A stretch of DNA of 64,000 bases, taken from NCBI RefSeq assembly GCF_032362555.1, contig NC_083514.1:4821001-4885000 (forward strand). Direction: 5' to 3'. This stretch comes from Amyelois transitella. Taxonomy: Eukaryota > Arthropoda > Insecta > Lepidoptera > Pyralidae. Numbering within the stretch: position 1 is the first letter of the stretch; each line of letters begins with the position of its first letter. Positions 1-10,400 of the stretch are shown here, in pieces. The position numbers and the translations under genes were made by a program. The notes beneath the pieces were generated by a model. That model was given only the letters and a program-made list of their open reading frames with translations. It made no database searches and was not told the origin of the DNA.

Positions 1-120
1 CCTGCCATTTTCTGGAATAATTCTCCACCGCACACACACACACATAAACTCATCAACTTTCTTTGAAGCTTATGTAGAATATTGTATAAAGTCGATGAAA
101 GTATAGACAAATAGACTTAC

Positions 121-2140
121 TTGACAATTCCTTCAATCATATCTTTAAAATCTCTTTCAGTTTGAGTTATTTCATTCAATTTATTTTCAGACACAACCGC
201 CATCACTATGTATTTTTCTGTGTCTATCAGATCATTTATATTGGATCTGGTAATTTTGGGGAAGAAACCGAATCTTTCAGAGTTAATCCATTTGTCCAAA
301 GATACATTAAGGGCTTCCTTGTCTTCAATTATAGCTGGAGTAGCTGGAATTAAATCATAACATATTAGATGAATACTGGTTAATTTGATTTAGTGCATAC
401 TCATACTTATAAAGTGACAAAATAAATGTGTACACACCTTCATAAAAAAACACATCACCTTCCTTATGCACAAATACTGTAGTTTCATTTGGTGGCTTAA
501 ACTCCGTTTTGATTATATCATGAGACATAACATAAAACCATGTATGCGGTTGATACTTTTCTGCATGATTTGCATACATATCCTGTGAAACAGATTTATC
601 ATTACATATGAGGTAAACATAAGTACAGTCCCAACAGCATCCCAACCTACAATTCACTAGGAAATTGTCTCTATTACCTCGTCATAGAGTTCACTTGATA
701 ACTTGAACTTTACAACTTAGCTTGCAAACAGTAAAAGATAAAAAAGCAAGTGTTTAATCATAAAGAAGAGCATTAATAATAGTGTGGACAAATGTAGTAA
801 GTAAAATATATAATGAAAAAGCTTAAGAATTTATAAAAAATCACCCATAATGGCCCTGCTTGTTTGCCAACATATCCAAAGAATATGGAGTGTGTTTCCT
901 TTAAGTAACCAATGCTGTCTTCCTGGGATACTTTTTGAATTGCTGGTTGGGACATGCGCAGAGCATAATTCACCATCTCTTCTTTCACCCTGTCACCATT
1001 GTACTCATGTTGAAAGGAACCTTTGATGCTGGAATATTAGAAAAACAAGTAATTATATCTGAAACTTTTTCCAAATGTAGAAAACACCACACTGACTGAC
1101 ATATCAATGTAAACCACAAATATAATAATTATAAAATTTTTGATATTGTCATTTTAATTTATTTAAATGATTATTTTTTTTACACTTATTCATTTTGATG
1201 AAGAATAAAAATAAATGATAATATTTTCATTTAACTCACAATAATATTGTGGGATATGCTCTTATTTTAAAATGTGAAGCAACCGCAGAAAACCTTGTAC
1301 AATCTACTTTAGCCACTTTAATGGGAGAATTGTAAAGTGTCTGCGCTACATGGGCCCACACCGGCTCCAACCGCCGACAGTGAGCACACCAGGGAGCATA
1401 AAATTTCACAAACCACATTCCTTCATGACTAATGTCAATAAATTTATCACTTAATTCTAAGACTCTTGATGATGATGAAGCTGTTAACACTGAAATAAAA
1501 TTTTAACATTAACTTTTAAATTAATGAACTTTTAAATAAATAAATCACCACTCTTTAGGGCATCCAAATATTAGTTAAAGAACCACAAAGAGAAGGTTAA
1601 AGTTATTGAACAGTGACCTGACCTTTTAAGTATAACACGGGCAGACATAAAAATATAATCAAGACATACATATAAAAAATCACACCTCTCCTCTGGAGGG
1701 GTAGACAGGCACAACATCTTTCCACTTGCCACAATCTCTACATAATTCTTACACTTCTTTCACATTCATAACACTCTTTGTTTCTTTATAACTATCATTA
1801 CAGGAACCCAATGCAATAGCAAAGCAAAACAAATATTAAAATTTGTTAGTTTCGGGTATTCTTGACAAATAATGCAATCTATAAATATTTGAAGTATCTG
1901 AGAGGTTTCATAGATGTGTTATAAGTTTTAAACCCATATCATTTTCATGATAAACCTAAACAAACCAATATATGGGTACATATAACACCAGATTTAGTTA
2001 GGAGCAATTGACAATCATTTTAAAGAAAAGAAAGAAGGTTAATATGATTCCGAGGATTCCATCCCAATAATCCCGAACCACCCAAATAAAATAGTCTTAC
2101 CTGATACGAAACATATAAAAGATCCGACAACTGAATTCAT
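121..2140 (-). CDS. TMX3: TMX3-like thioredoxin-related transmembrane protein disulfide isomerase (3' end outside window)
   Basis: Family role: ER-membrane oxidoreductase that assists disulfide formation. Exons read on the minus strand: 2140-2101, 1489-1240, 1028-845, 582-438, 343-121; phases agree at every junction and the gene continues past base 1. The first exon gives a short hydrophobic signal-like start (MNSVVGSFICFV). Exon 2 carries the thioredoxin active site FYAPWCAHCRRLEP and the cis-proline loop RAYPTIL. Later exons (IKGSFQHEYNG, FFGYVGKQAG, INSERFGFF, VMAVVSENK) follow human TMX3 in order, including its degenerate thioredoxin-like domains. The C-terminal membrane segment and retention signal are not in the window. 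The active site is CAHC, not the CGHC I recall for vertebrate TMX3. Assignment is from remembered family sequence. Confidence 0.88.
1665..1785 (-). mobile_element. LINE 3'-end fragment in TMX3 intron 1
   Basis: Read on the minus strand this matches the end of the plus-strand LINE fragment at 52290-52700, including the stretch encoding MNVDEAKE, the 'ctgcctacccctc' block and the end of the family. It is a 5'-truncated non-LTR retrotransposon tail in the first intron of the TMX3 gene. It is diverged and has no coding capacity. Confidence 0.65.
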
Positions 2141-2398
2141 TATATGAAATTATTTAAATGCACATTAGAACACAGATATATATTTAAGTTTAATATTTTT
2201 TGTATCACAATAATCAGTAAAAACAAATAGAACTTAAATCACCTATAATAATCACTTGCCAAATTATGAAATAATAAGTATACCTACGTCTGTCTGTCGA
2301 TTGTCAATGTCAGTTGTCATGTCAATGGGCATGGATTGTAATCAAAGAAGTATCCTATGGAAATGTCGTAATTGTTCAACTTGACTCAGAAATAAACA
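2141..2398. promoter_or_regulatory. Probable bidirectional promoter, TMX3 / small gene
   Basis: Only 258 bp separate the start codon of TMX3 (minus) from that of the small gene at 2399 (plus). The interval is AT-rich up to about 2280, then more mixed, with several 'tgtcaatgtcagttgtcatgtcaa'-type repeats near 2300. No TATA box can be assigned with confidence. The promoter call is inferred from the head-to-head layout alone. Confidence 0.4.
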
Positions 2399-2823
2399 AT
2401 GATATATCCGTCTCTTTCTCACAACAGCGGTTTTACGGGAGAAAAAACACTACACTCTTTTATCAGCACCCATCCCAATTTCCAACCACTGATCAACCAT
2501 CATGCTCGAGTAAACCACATCCACAAGATGATCTTGAATTGGTATGAGTAGTTTGTGATGAAATAATTTTGGTTTGTCATGTATATTTTTGTTTGTCATG
2601 TAGATTTTAACTCCGTTTGCGTGTTATTAGAAATACAAACGTTAAGATTATTAAATTTACTAAAATTTCGGTGCATATTAAAGAGAAGCTGGTTTCTTTG
2701 GCTTCTACATCACATGATCCAGATCTTTCATTTTATTTTTCGCCAAAAGAAAATGCTCGTCAGGTTGAACAACTTTTATTAAGACGTCTTTTCCATAATT
2801 TGGATGATTTAGGTGGCCTATAA
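2399..2823 (+). CDS. Unidentified small protein, two exons, about 113 residues
   Basis: Exon 1 is 2399-2547 and exon 2 is 2631-2823. The ATG at 2399 opens a frame that reads MIYPSLSHNSGFTGEKTL, ends at a GA|GTAGTT donor, and joins in phase to exon 2 after TTATTAG. Exon 2 reads NTNVKIIKFTKISVHIKEKL and ends LFHNLDDLGGL, then TAA. Neither exon alone makes a long open frame, so simple ORF scans miss it. The product is small, rich in His, Asn and Lys, with an amphipathic Leu/Arg-rich C-terminal helix (NARQVEQLLLRRLFHNL). There is no signal peptide or membrane segment. I do not recognise the family. Support is limited to coherent splicing, codon-like composition and the head-to-head position beside TMX3. 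Confidence 0.5.
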
Positions 2824-3299
2824 CGGTTCTGCGTCAGGTGTTTCAAATCTTCAATTTTTATAATAGTCATTTCAATATTACCTATAGTTTAGCTGAGTTG
2901 TTATGGGTCGATATCAGCTGTACCAGATTCCAAAGTAAATTATACCCTATTATTATTTTGAGATTAGATCAAATTCTATTAAAATGCAGACAATTTTATT
3001 TACTGTTTTATTATATGTTTTGATTTTATAATATGTATTGATAAAGCCATTTAAATATTTATTACACGAAGAGAGCGTTGAATTTTTCTTGTTTTGTCAT
3101 TTTAAGTAGAACTATCTGACTTTTTATTTTATTTTAAGTTTCCACTGAAAACCTGCGTCATGACCATTGGTAGCATATAAGATAGAATAAGAGTTGTGTT
3201 TGCTGGTATTTTATGCTCCAATAAATAATTTCTTTCTTTCAATCCTTTATAATGTTAACATTCTTTTAAGTAACCTACCTAAACATATAAAGTACCTAC

Positions 3300-3700
3300 T
3301 AGCTTTTGCCCCGCGGCTTCACCCACGTGTTTGTCTAAATAATAAACACACTAAAATGTAGTAAGTTTTTAACTTCACCCACTATTGCAGCCCTTTGGGG
3401 GATTGATTTATTTACAAAGAGTCACCTTAATTTGAACTCGGGTATTTAACAACATCCACACCAAATTTCGGTTCAACGGTTTAGCTATAATTTTAATCAT
3501 AGGGTATTAATTATATTTAATTTCCAAACACTTTTTATCAGAATGACATAGGGTGATAGATAAAATAGTTGGACCTTAGATTATAGACACGAAGTTACGA
3601 AATTGGTCGATGGACGGATGGACAATCTGAAAGAAGAAGGATAACAAATGTACAAACACAAAAAGATAAGTAAAGGACAAAGACAAGTTGAAGTGACGGA
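3300..3700. repeat. Lepidopteran dispersed repeat fragments
   Basis: Starts 'ctagcttttgccccgcggcttcacccacg', a diverged copy of the 'ctagctgttgcccgcgacttcg' element end also seen at 22860 and 36578. From about 3585 it holds 'acacgaagttacga' and 'aacaaatgtacaaacacaa', which recur at 42050-42115. These are old transposable-element remnants with no coding frame. The rest of 2824-4300 holds no gene I can support. Confidence 0.6.
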
Positions 3701-3947
3701 CTCATTTCATGAAAAATGATATGATCGCGTTAATACGCTATTTGCGTTTTCCGTTAAAATCATTACATAAATTATCCTTGGTAAAAATACAATAGCCAAT
3801 AACGTAAATAAACAACACAACTGCTTCGCACCGCTCGTCACACGCTACTGAGGACCACGAGAGTGTGAAGCCAACAATATTCGCGTCTATTCTCGCGCTA
3901 AAAATCGAAAACCACCGGAGAAGGCGAAAAGAATATGTGATTGGATC

Positions 3948-4006
3948 CACACTCACGCGTCTCGTGGTTTTCTCGCCTTCTCGCGAGGTTCTCGCGTAAG
4001 TGTGGA
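3948..4006. repeat. Short hairpin, MITE-like, upstream of PSA
   Basis: Arms 'ccacactcacgcg' and 'cgcgtaagtgtgg' match at 12 of 13 positions around a 30-odd-base loop. The surrounding block (about 3720-4020) is richer in CpG than its neighbourhood and ends 'gagcgggcttaac'. It looks like a non-autonomous DNA transposon remnant. A minus-strand open frame through it shows no family features. Confidence 0.4.
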
Positions 4007-4432
4007 GCGGGCTTAACAGACCGGCAGTGTTGCCAGATAATCGATTTAAGACCGTCACAGACCTAGCCTAAGTGTTATACGTAGTCCCTATTTTGGGGAT
4101 TGATGAGGGATAAAAAAAATCAAGGCAATTGGATGGGAAACGCCAATGATATAGTCATGGGACAACTAAAGTTTAGGAGGATTTGTGTGACGACGATTTT
4201 TGTTTGATGAAAGAAAAAATTAGCACCAACCAAATTTTATATTAAAAAAATAGCAATTGTATCGGACACGCATCATAACCTAAACTGTGAAGCTAATTCA
4301 TAATTTTTTCATAATCGCCGAAGTTCCTGCGAGCAACCTGCTTTCTTTATCGGTTTGAGCGAATGGAATGAGAAAGTTTTACTTTCACTACAAACCACAG
4401 CTTACAAACAACGTCACAGAAATTTGATTTCA

Positions 4433-7400
4433 ATGACGCTACAACTGATACGCGTCATACGTAATTCATTTGCAATTCGCTTTGAAAAATATTCACATTT
4501 CGGTCGCCATTGCAGATTACGTAGCGAATCCCGTTATTCGGAGTGGGGGCACGGACGCGCGAGGGGGGCACGTATCAGCGGCACTGTTGGAGTTCACTCT
4601 GTCACTCGGTCATTACGGTATTTCTCAACAGCGCGTCCTACATTTACGATATTGAAAGAAAGAGTGACAATGCCAGAAAACAAACAATTTCAGCGTCTTC
4701 CAAAAAATGTTTTACCTAAACATTACAATTTAGAATTGGTTCCAAATCTTCAAAAATTTACATTCACGGGGAAAACTGCAGTGAAAGTATCGGTAAGGAT
4801 AATTTCAACACATCGCCGTTGCGAATTTTCCATGTGACGCGTTAAAACTCGAATTGCATTTGCTTTCAGATATTGAGTGTAACAAAGGAAATAGTGCTCA
4901 ACTGTTTAGATTTGGACCTTAAGAATGTTATTCTTCAGTACAACAATGAAGGCCCCGAGTTTGCACTGAAACCCGTACAAGTGCAGCTTAATGCTTCAGA
5001 AGAAACTGCTCGGCTCGTGTTTGAAAAGCCACTAACGGTGGGAGAAGCGACCCTATTATGCGAGTTCACTGGCGAAATCAACGACAAGATGAAGGGCTTG
5101 TACCGCAGCAAGTACCTGACGCCCAACGGGGAGGAGCGCTATGCTGCCGTCACGCAGTTCGAAGCCACGGACGCGCGCCGCTGCTTCCCCTGCTGGGACG
5201 AGCCTGCCATCAAAGCTACTTTTGATATATCCTTAGAGGTACCTGCAGATCGTGTGGCCCTGTCCAACATGCCAGTTAAGGAAGAAAAAGTGACAGGGGA
5301 GACAAAGTATATAAAGTTTGATACAACTCCTATAATGTCTACGTATTTGGTGGCAGTAGTGGTAGGTGAATATGATTATGTGGAGAAAAAGTCTCGGGAT
5401 GGCGTCCTCGTGCGTGTTTACACGCCAGTCGGAAAGACCAAGCAAGGGTTGTTTGCATTAGAAGTTGCCGCACGAGTCCTTCCATACTACAAAGAGTATT
5501 TTGATATTGCTTATCCATTGCCCAAAATTGACTTGATAGCAATAGCAGATTTTTCGGCTGGTGCTATGGAGAATTGGGGTCTTGTAACATACAGGGAGAC
5601 CTGCTTGCTAGTTGATGAAGAGCATACTTCAGCAGTGCGCAGGCAGTGGATAGCATTGGTGGTGGGCCATGAGCTAGCCCACCAGTGGTTTGGCAACTTG
5701 GTAACTATGGAATGGTGGACACATCTTTGGTTGAATGAGGGATATGCTTCCTTTGTTGAGTTCTTGTGTGTGAACCACCTGTTTCCTGAATATGATATTT
5801 GGACTCAGTTTGTAACAGAGACATACACCAGGTAATTTATTTTCAAAATATCTATTCAAATTTGTGTTACACAGTTACAAATTAAATCAAATAGTATATA
5901 GAAATTAAATTATGTGGTACCTATTCAAGTATAATGAAGTGTCATTGTTTTCAAAACTGAATAGTTGGCACATTGCCAACAATGAGTAAGCATATAAATT
6001 TTTCTTGAAATGCATTCTCATTTTGATAATTTACAACCACATGATCCATCTGTTTTTGTTCATTTTAGGGCATTGGAATTGGATTGCCTAAAAAATTCAC
6101 ATCCTATTGAGGTGCCAGTTGGTCATCCATCAGAAATTGATGAAATATTCGATGATATATCATACAATAAAGGTGCATCTGTTATCCGTATGTTGCATAG
6201 ATACATTGGAGATGATGACTTTCGTAAAGGAATGAATGTTTACCTCACCAGGCATCAGGTATGTTTTTTTAAGTGGTTGGAGTTTCATCATCCTCTTGGG
6301 GTCTGACCCGTTCATTCTTGGTGCCCTTCTGGAGGAGCCTAGGGCCCTCTATGGCTACAAACCAGAGGTAATAAGTAATTAATGGAGTCATTTCCATTTG
6401 ACATTAATGACCCTGTTGTAGGAACAAATGAATCCCATTTTGTCCTGTTGCATGAGGTGAAAGTGGGCTAGTCTATCCCCTTAGTCTTTTCTTAAGACAT
6501 GCATATGAAATTAATTGAGTTGTTCTATTTTAAGAGTAGGAAGGCTTGTCAAGCCTTCCTAAATAAAAGAAAAAGTAATACACTAAAACAAAAATTTTAT
6601 TATGTTAAAATAGACATTATCTACTTACCAAATTTAAAAAAAATAATTTTATTATAGTAATGGATTGTTTGTGACGGGATGTACCAGTGGTTGGAATAAG
6701 TTTATCATAAATGTTATCTCCTACTGTAAACATGAATGGTTATCATTATATTGCTCTAGTGCATATTTCAGTTTTGTTAATATTCACTGAAATTCATAGG
6801 TATGTAAAGGTATGTGTGACTAAACCTTAGTTGTCCTCACATGACTTTTTGTAAAAAGTATAGCTATGTTACTCCTGGTGGCCTACACTAACTCTGCCTT
6901 ATTTTATCAAAATCGGTCCAGTAGTTTTTGACTATTCATGATAAACAAAAATACAATTCCAACTTTATAATATTAGTATGAAAGTTTTAAAAACTAAAAG
7001 GGAAATACTTTTGCTAATAATAATCATACTTTAATACAGAAATGTATTTTTCAGCAAAAAGACCTATCAATATCCCAGTTGCATCCTCCACTATAGTTCT
7101 TCAAGTTGCAGGTTGCCTTCCTACATTCTTCTTTCCACTTTATCCAGTCTGCTGTCAGTTTTCACACCCAATGGAGTGAAAATGAAAATGCAGATTGGAC
7201 TAAACTTAATCCACCATTATTGGTTACATTTTAATTAAATAAAGACTTACAAATTTCCCACCTCGGCCATGTACCAATGACTATATTCAAAGTTATGTAC
7301 ATTCGTTTGAATACTAAACGATGCTCTTACAGAAATATCTTGAGTAAACCTGCACATTCAGGGAACTGGATGTGTAACCACAGATCCAATTCGGGTTAGG

Positions 7401-10400
7401 TTTACCTGCAAAGGTTGTGGAGGCCAGATGGGAGTTGCTTCAAGTAAAAATCTGACTTACCTAATCTAGGATCTATGGTCAAAGCCATACCCCGGCTCCT
7501 CACCAGAGAGGTGAGGATAGAGAAAGTATCACAAATTTGTATAAACAATTTGAATTTTCTTTTAGTATAAAAATACTTTCACTGAAGATTTATGGGCAGC
7601 TCTAGAAGAGGCTTCAAACAAGCCAGTGGGAGCTGTGATGTCAACATGGACAAAGCAGATGGGATTCCCCATGGTGCAGGTAGGTCTTGTTAAACCTATA
7701 ACTAAAGAGTATGCTGAATAATTTTGATAGAGCTTGTTATTAAATGAATTCTGTCATTATTCAAATCTTAGATGAGATATTTTTACTGAATAATTACACT
7801 GATTGAGATTGGTATTTAATAATAAAGATTTATTTGTAAGTAAACAGATATAAAATGCACCTAGGAATTTCACATGACTCCTTAAATATATTTTTTGAAA
7901 ATCCATATTTTAAGAACTCATCTTTCTGGCCCTGAAGGCTGGTACCATTATGAATATTTAAATTTACATCTAGCAATTTGATGTTATGTTCAAAAGTAGA
8001 AACAATTTTAAAAATAAAATAAAAGATAATAGGTAAATTTAAATTAAGGTAATTGATAATAGGCAGGTACTTATATAAATACATTGTCAATAATAAGTAT
8101 TTGTTTTATTGCAGGTGACATCTGAACAAAGAGGCAAAGATAGGGTACTGACATTAACCCAACAAAAATTCTGTGCTGATGGATCCCAAGCAGATGATAC
8201 CCTTTGGATGGTTCCTATCACAATCTCCACACAAGAACAGCCTTCAAAGGTAACAAAACATTGACAGTAATAGCCTCTTAACATTGAGTGTACGATCAGA
8301 CAAGATTGCCCTTATCATCTTTATCATTGATGTCTATTACCTGACATTGACCTACTTTTTCATTTCCTGTTGATAAAATTGATAAATTGCATCTGCATGT
8401 ATTTTGATTTATAAGCCAAGTATTTTCAAATGATAGTATTCATTCATACATATAATCACGTCTATATCCCTTGCGGGATAGACAGAGCCAACAGTCGGAA
8501 GTCTGACAGGCCATGTTCAGCTGTTAGGCTTAATGATAAAATTGAGTAGGTAAATAAAAGTATTATTTTCATGTCAAAAAATGGTATTTGTTTTGTCATT
8601 TTAAATTTTTTGTGTTATTTGTGTAACAGTCGCAACAAGAATTGACGAATGCTCGGTGTGCAAATGAAGACTGTGAATGTGACGTTAGTGCAGGGAAACC
8701 TCTAGCTTCTCCATTTCATTTACAAGTACAAATGAAGACGGACCAAGTAAATTGGTTACTAGATTCATTTTTTTTATCCTAATATGTTAGTAAGCATATA
8801 AAGGCGTAGTTAGATTTTTTTAGAGAAATACGAGATCCTCGTGAATAATTAACTGCTGTAACAAGCTTCTTTGTAGACTCTTATTTAATTTTCTTACCTG
8901 TGCTACTCACTCATAACCTTATTCAAATTAAAATTAATAGATAACACGGTACATTGTAGGTGCTAGCACGCTTAAAATTTTAAATAATAATAAAAATTTA
9001 TTCTGATTTTTAGGTGACATTGTCTACAGTGTTGGAAAAGAGAACACAAGAGGTTGTGTTGGAGAATGTGGGCGAGGAATCGTGGGTGAAACTCAATCCA
9101 GGAACTGTAAGATAATTTTTAACAGTTTTAAAGCTTAAATTTTAAAGCTTAAATTGATAAGGACAAAAGTCACTTCTTTAAAAGTTTGTTATTAAAAAAA
9201 GTTTGTAATCTAACCACAACTTTCCAAGTTTACATACACAAGCAGAGAAAATAGGAGGATTTTATAATATTGGAAAGTAGGTTTTATGAGGAAGGTTTAT
9301 ATCTATAATGCAGCCCGTGCGAAGACGGGGCGGATCGCTAGTTAAAAATAAGTAGTCTGGTGGCTGACGCCGGGGTTCCAATTGAAAGTGGTCCCAAATG
9401 CTGGACATCACAGAGTTTCGGTCGTACGTCCAAACACGCACGAACAATACTACTTAACTACACTGGATTTGACAGAAACTTGTAATTGTCCAGGTGGGGT
9501 ACTACCGCACCCGCTACCCGGCGTCCATGCTGTCGCAGCTGGTGACGGCGGTGCGCGACGGCTCGCTGCCGCCGCTCGACCGCCTCGGCCTGCTCGACGA
9601 CTGCTTCGCGCTGGTGCAGGCGGGCCACACGCACACTGCCGAGGTGACTGCTAGACATACTACTCTGTCAAGAAAGTAGCGGGAAAAGATCAATAATACA
9701 CAAACTGTTTGTTATTCATCCAAATTTATTTTATCACCTTCAAAATATGCTCCTTTAGAAACGATACACTTACGCCAACGAATAATCCAATCATCAAAAC
9801 ATTTTTTAAACGCTGTTTCCGGAATTGAGGTCAGTTCTCGCCGCGAATTCTCTTTTATGTCTTCTACCGATTGAAAACGGGTGCCACGAAGTGGTAATTT
9901 GAGTTTAGGAAAAAGAAAAAAGTCGGCTGGAGCCATATCTGGTGAATATGGTGGTTGCTCGATGGTATTTGTTGAGTGTTTGGTTAAAAATTCGTTCACA
10001 ATGATGGCCTTGTGCGAAGGTGCATTATCATGGTGCAAAATCCAAGAATTTTCTTTCCACAAATCTGGCCTTTTTCGTCGGATTTGCTCTCTTAAACGCC
10101 GCATAACACTCAAATAATATTCCTTATTTACCGTTTGACCTTCCGGCAAGAATTCCGAGTGCACAACACCGCGATAGTCAAAGAAAACAGTCAACATGAC
10201 TTTGACTTTTGAACGACTTTGGCGTGGTTTTTTCGGTTTCGGTTCAGTTGGAAGGCGCCACTCCGAAGCTTGTTGACTAGTTTGCATGTCAAACTCGTAA
10301 ACCCACGTCTCGTCACCAGTAACAATGCGTTTCATGAATGTTGGGTCGGAATTGACTCGTTCTAGCATGTCCTCAGCGACTCTCATGCGATTGAGTTTTT

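Noticed and set aside
3738-4058. 106-codon minus-strand open frame upstream of PSA
   Set aside because: No family features or splice context; it overlaps repeat-like sequence with inverted arms.
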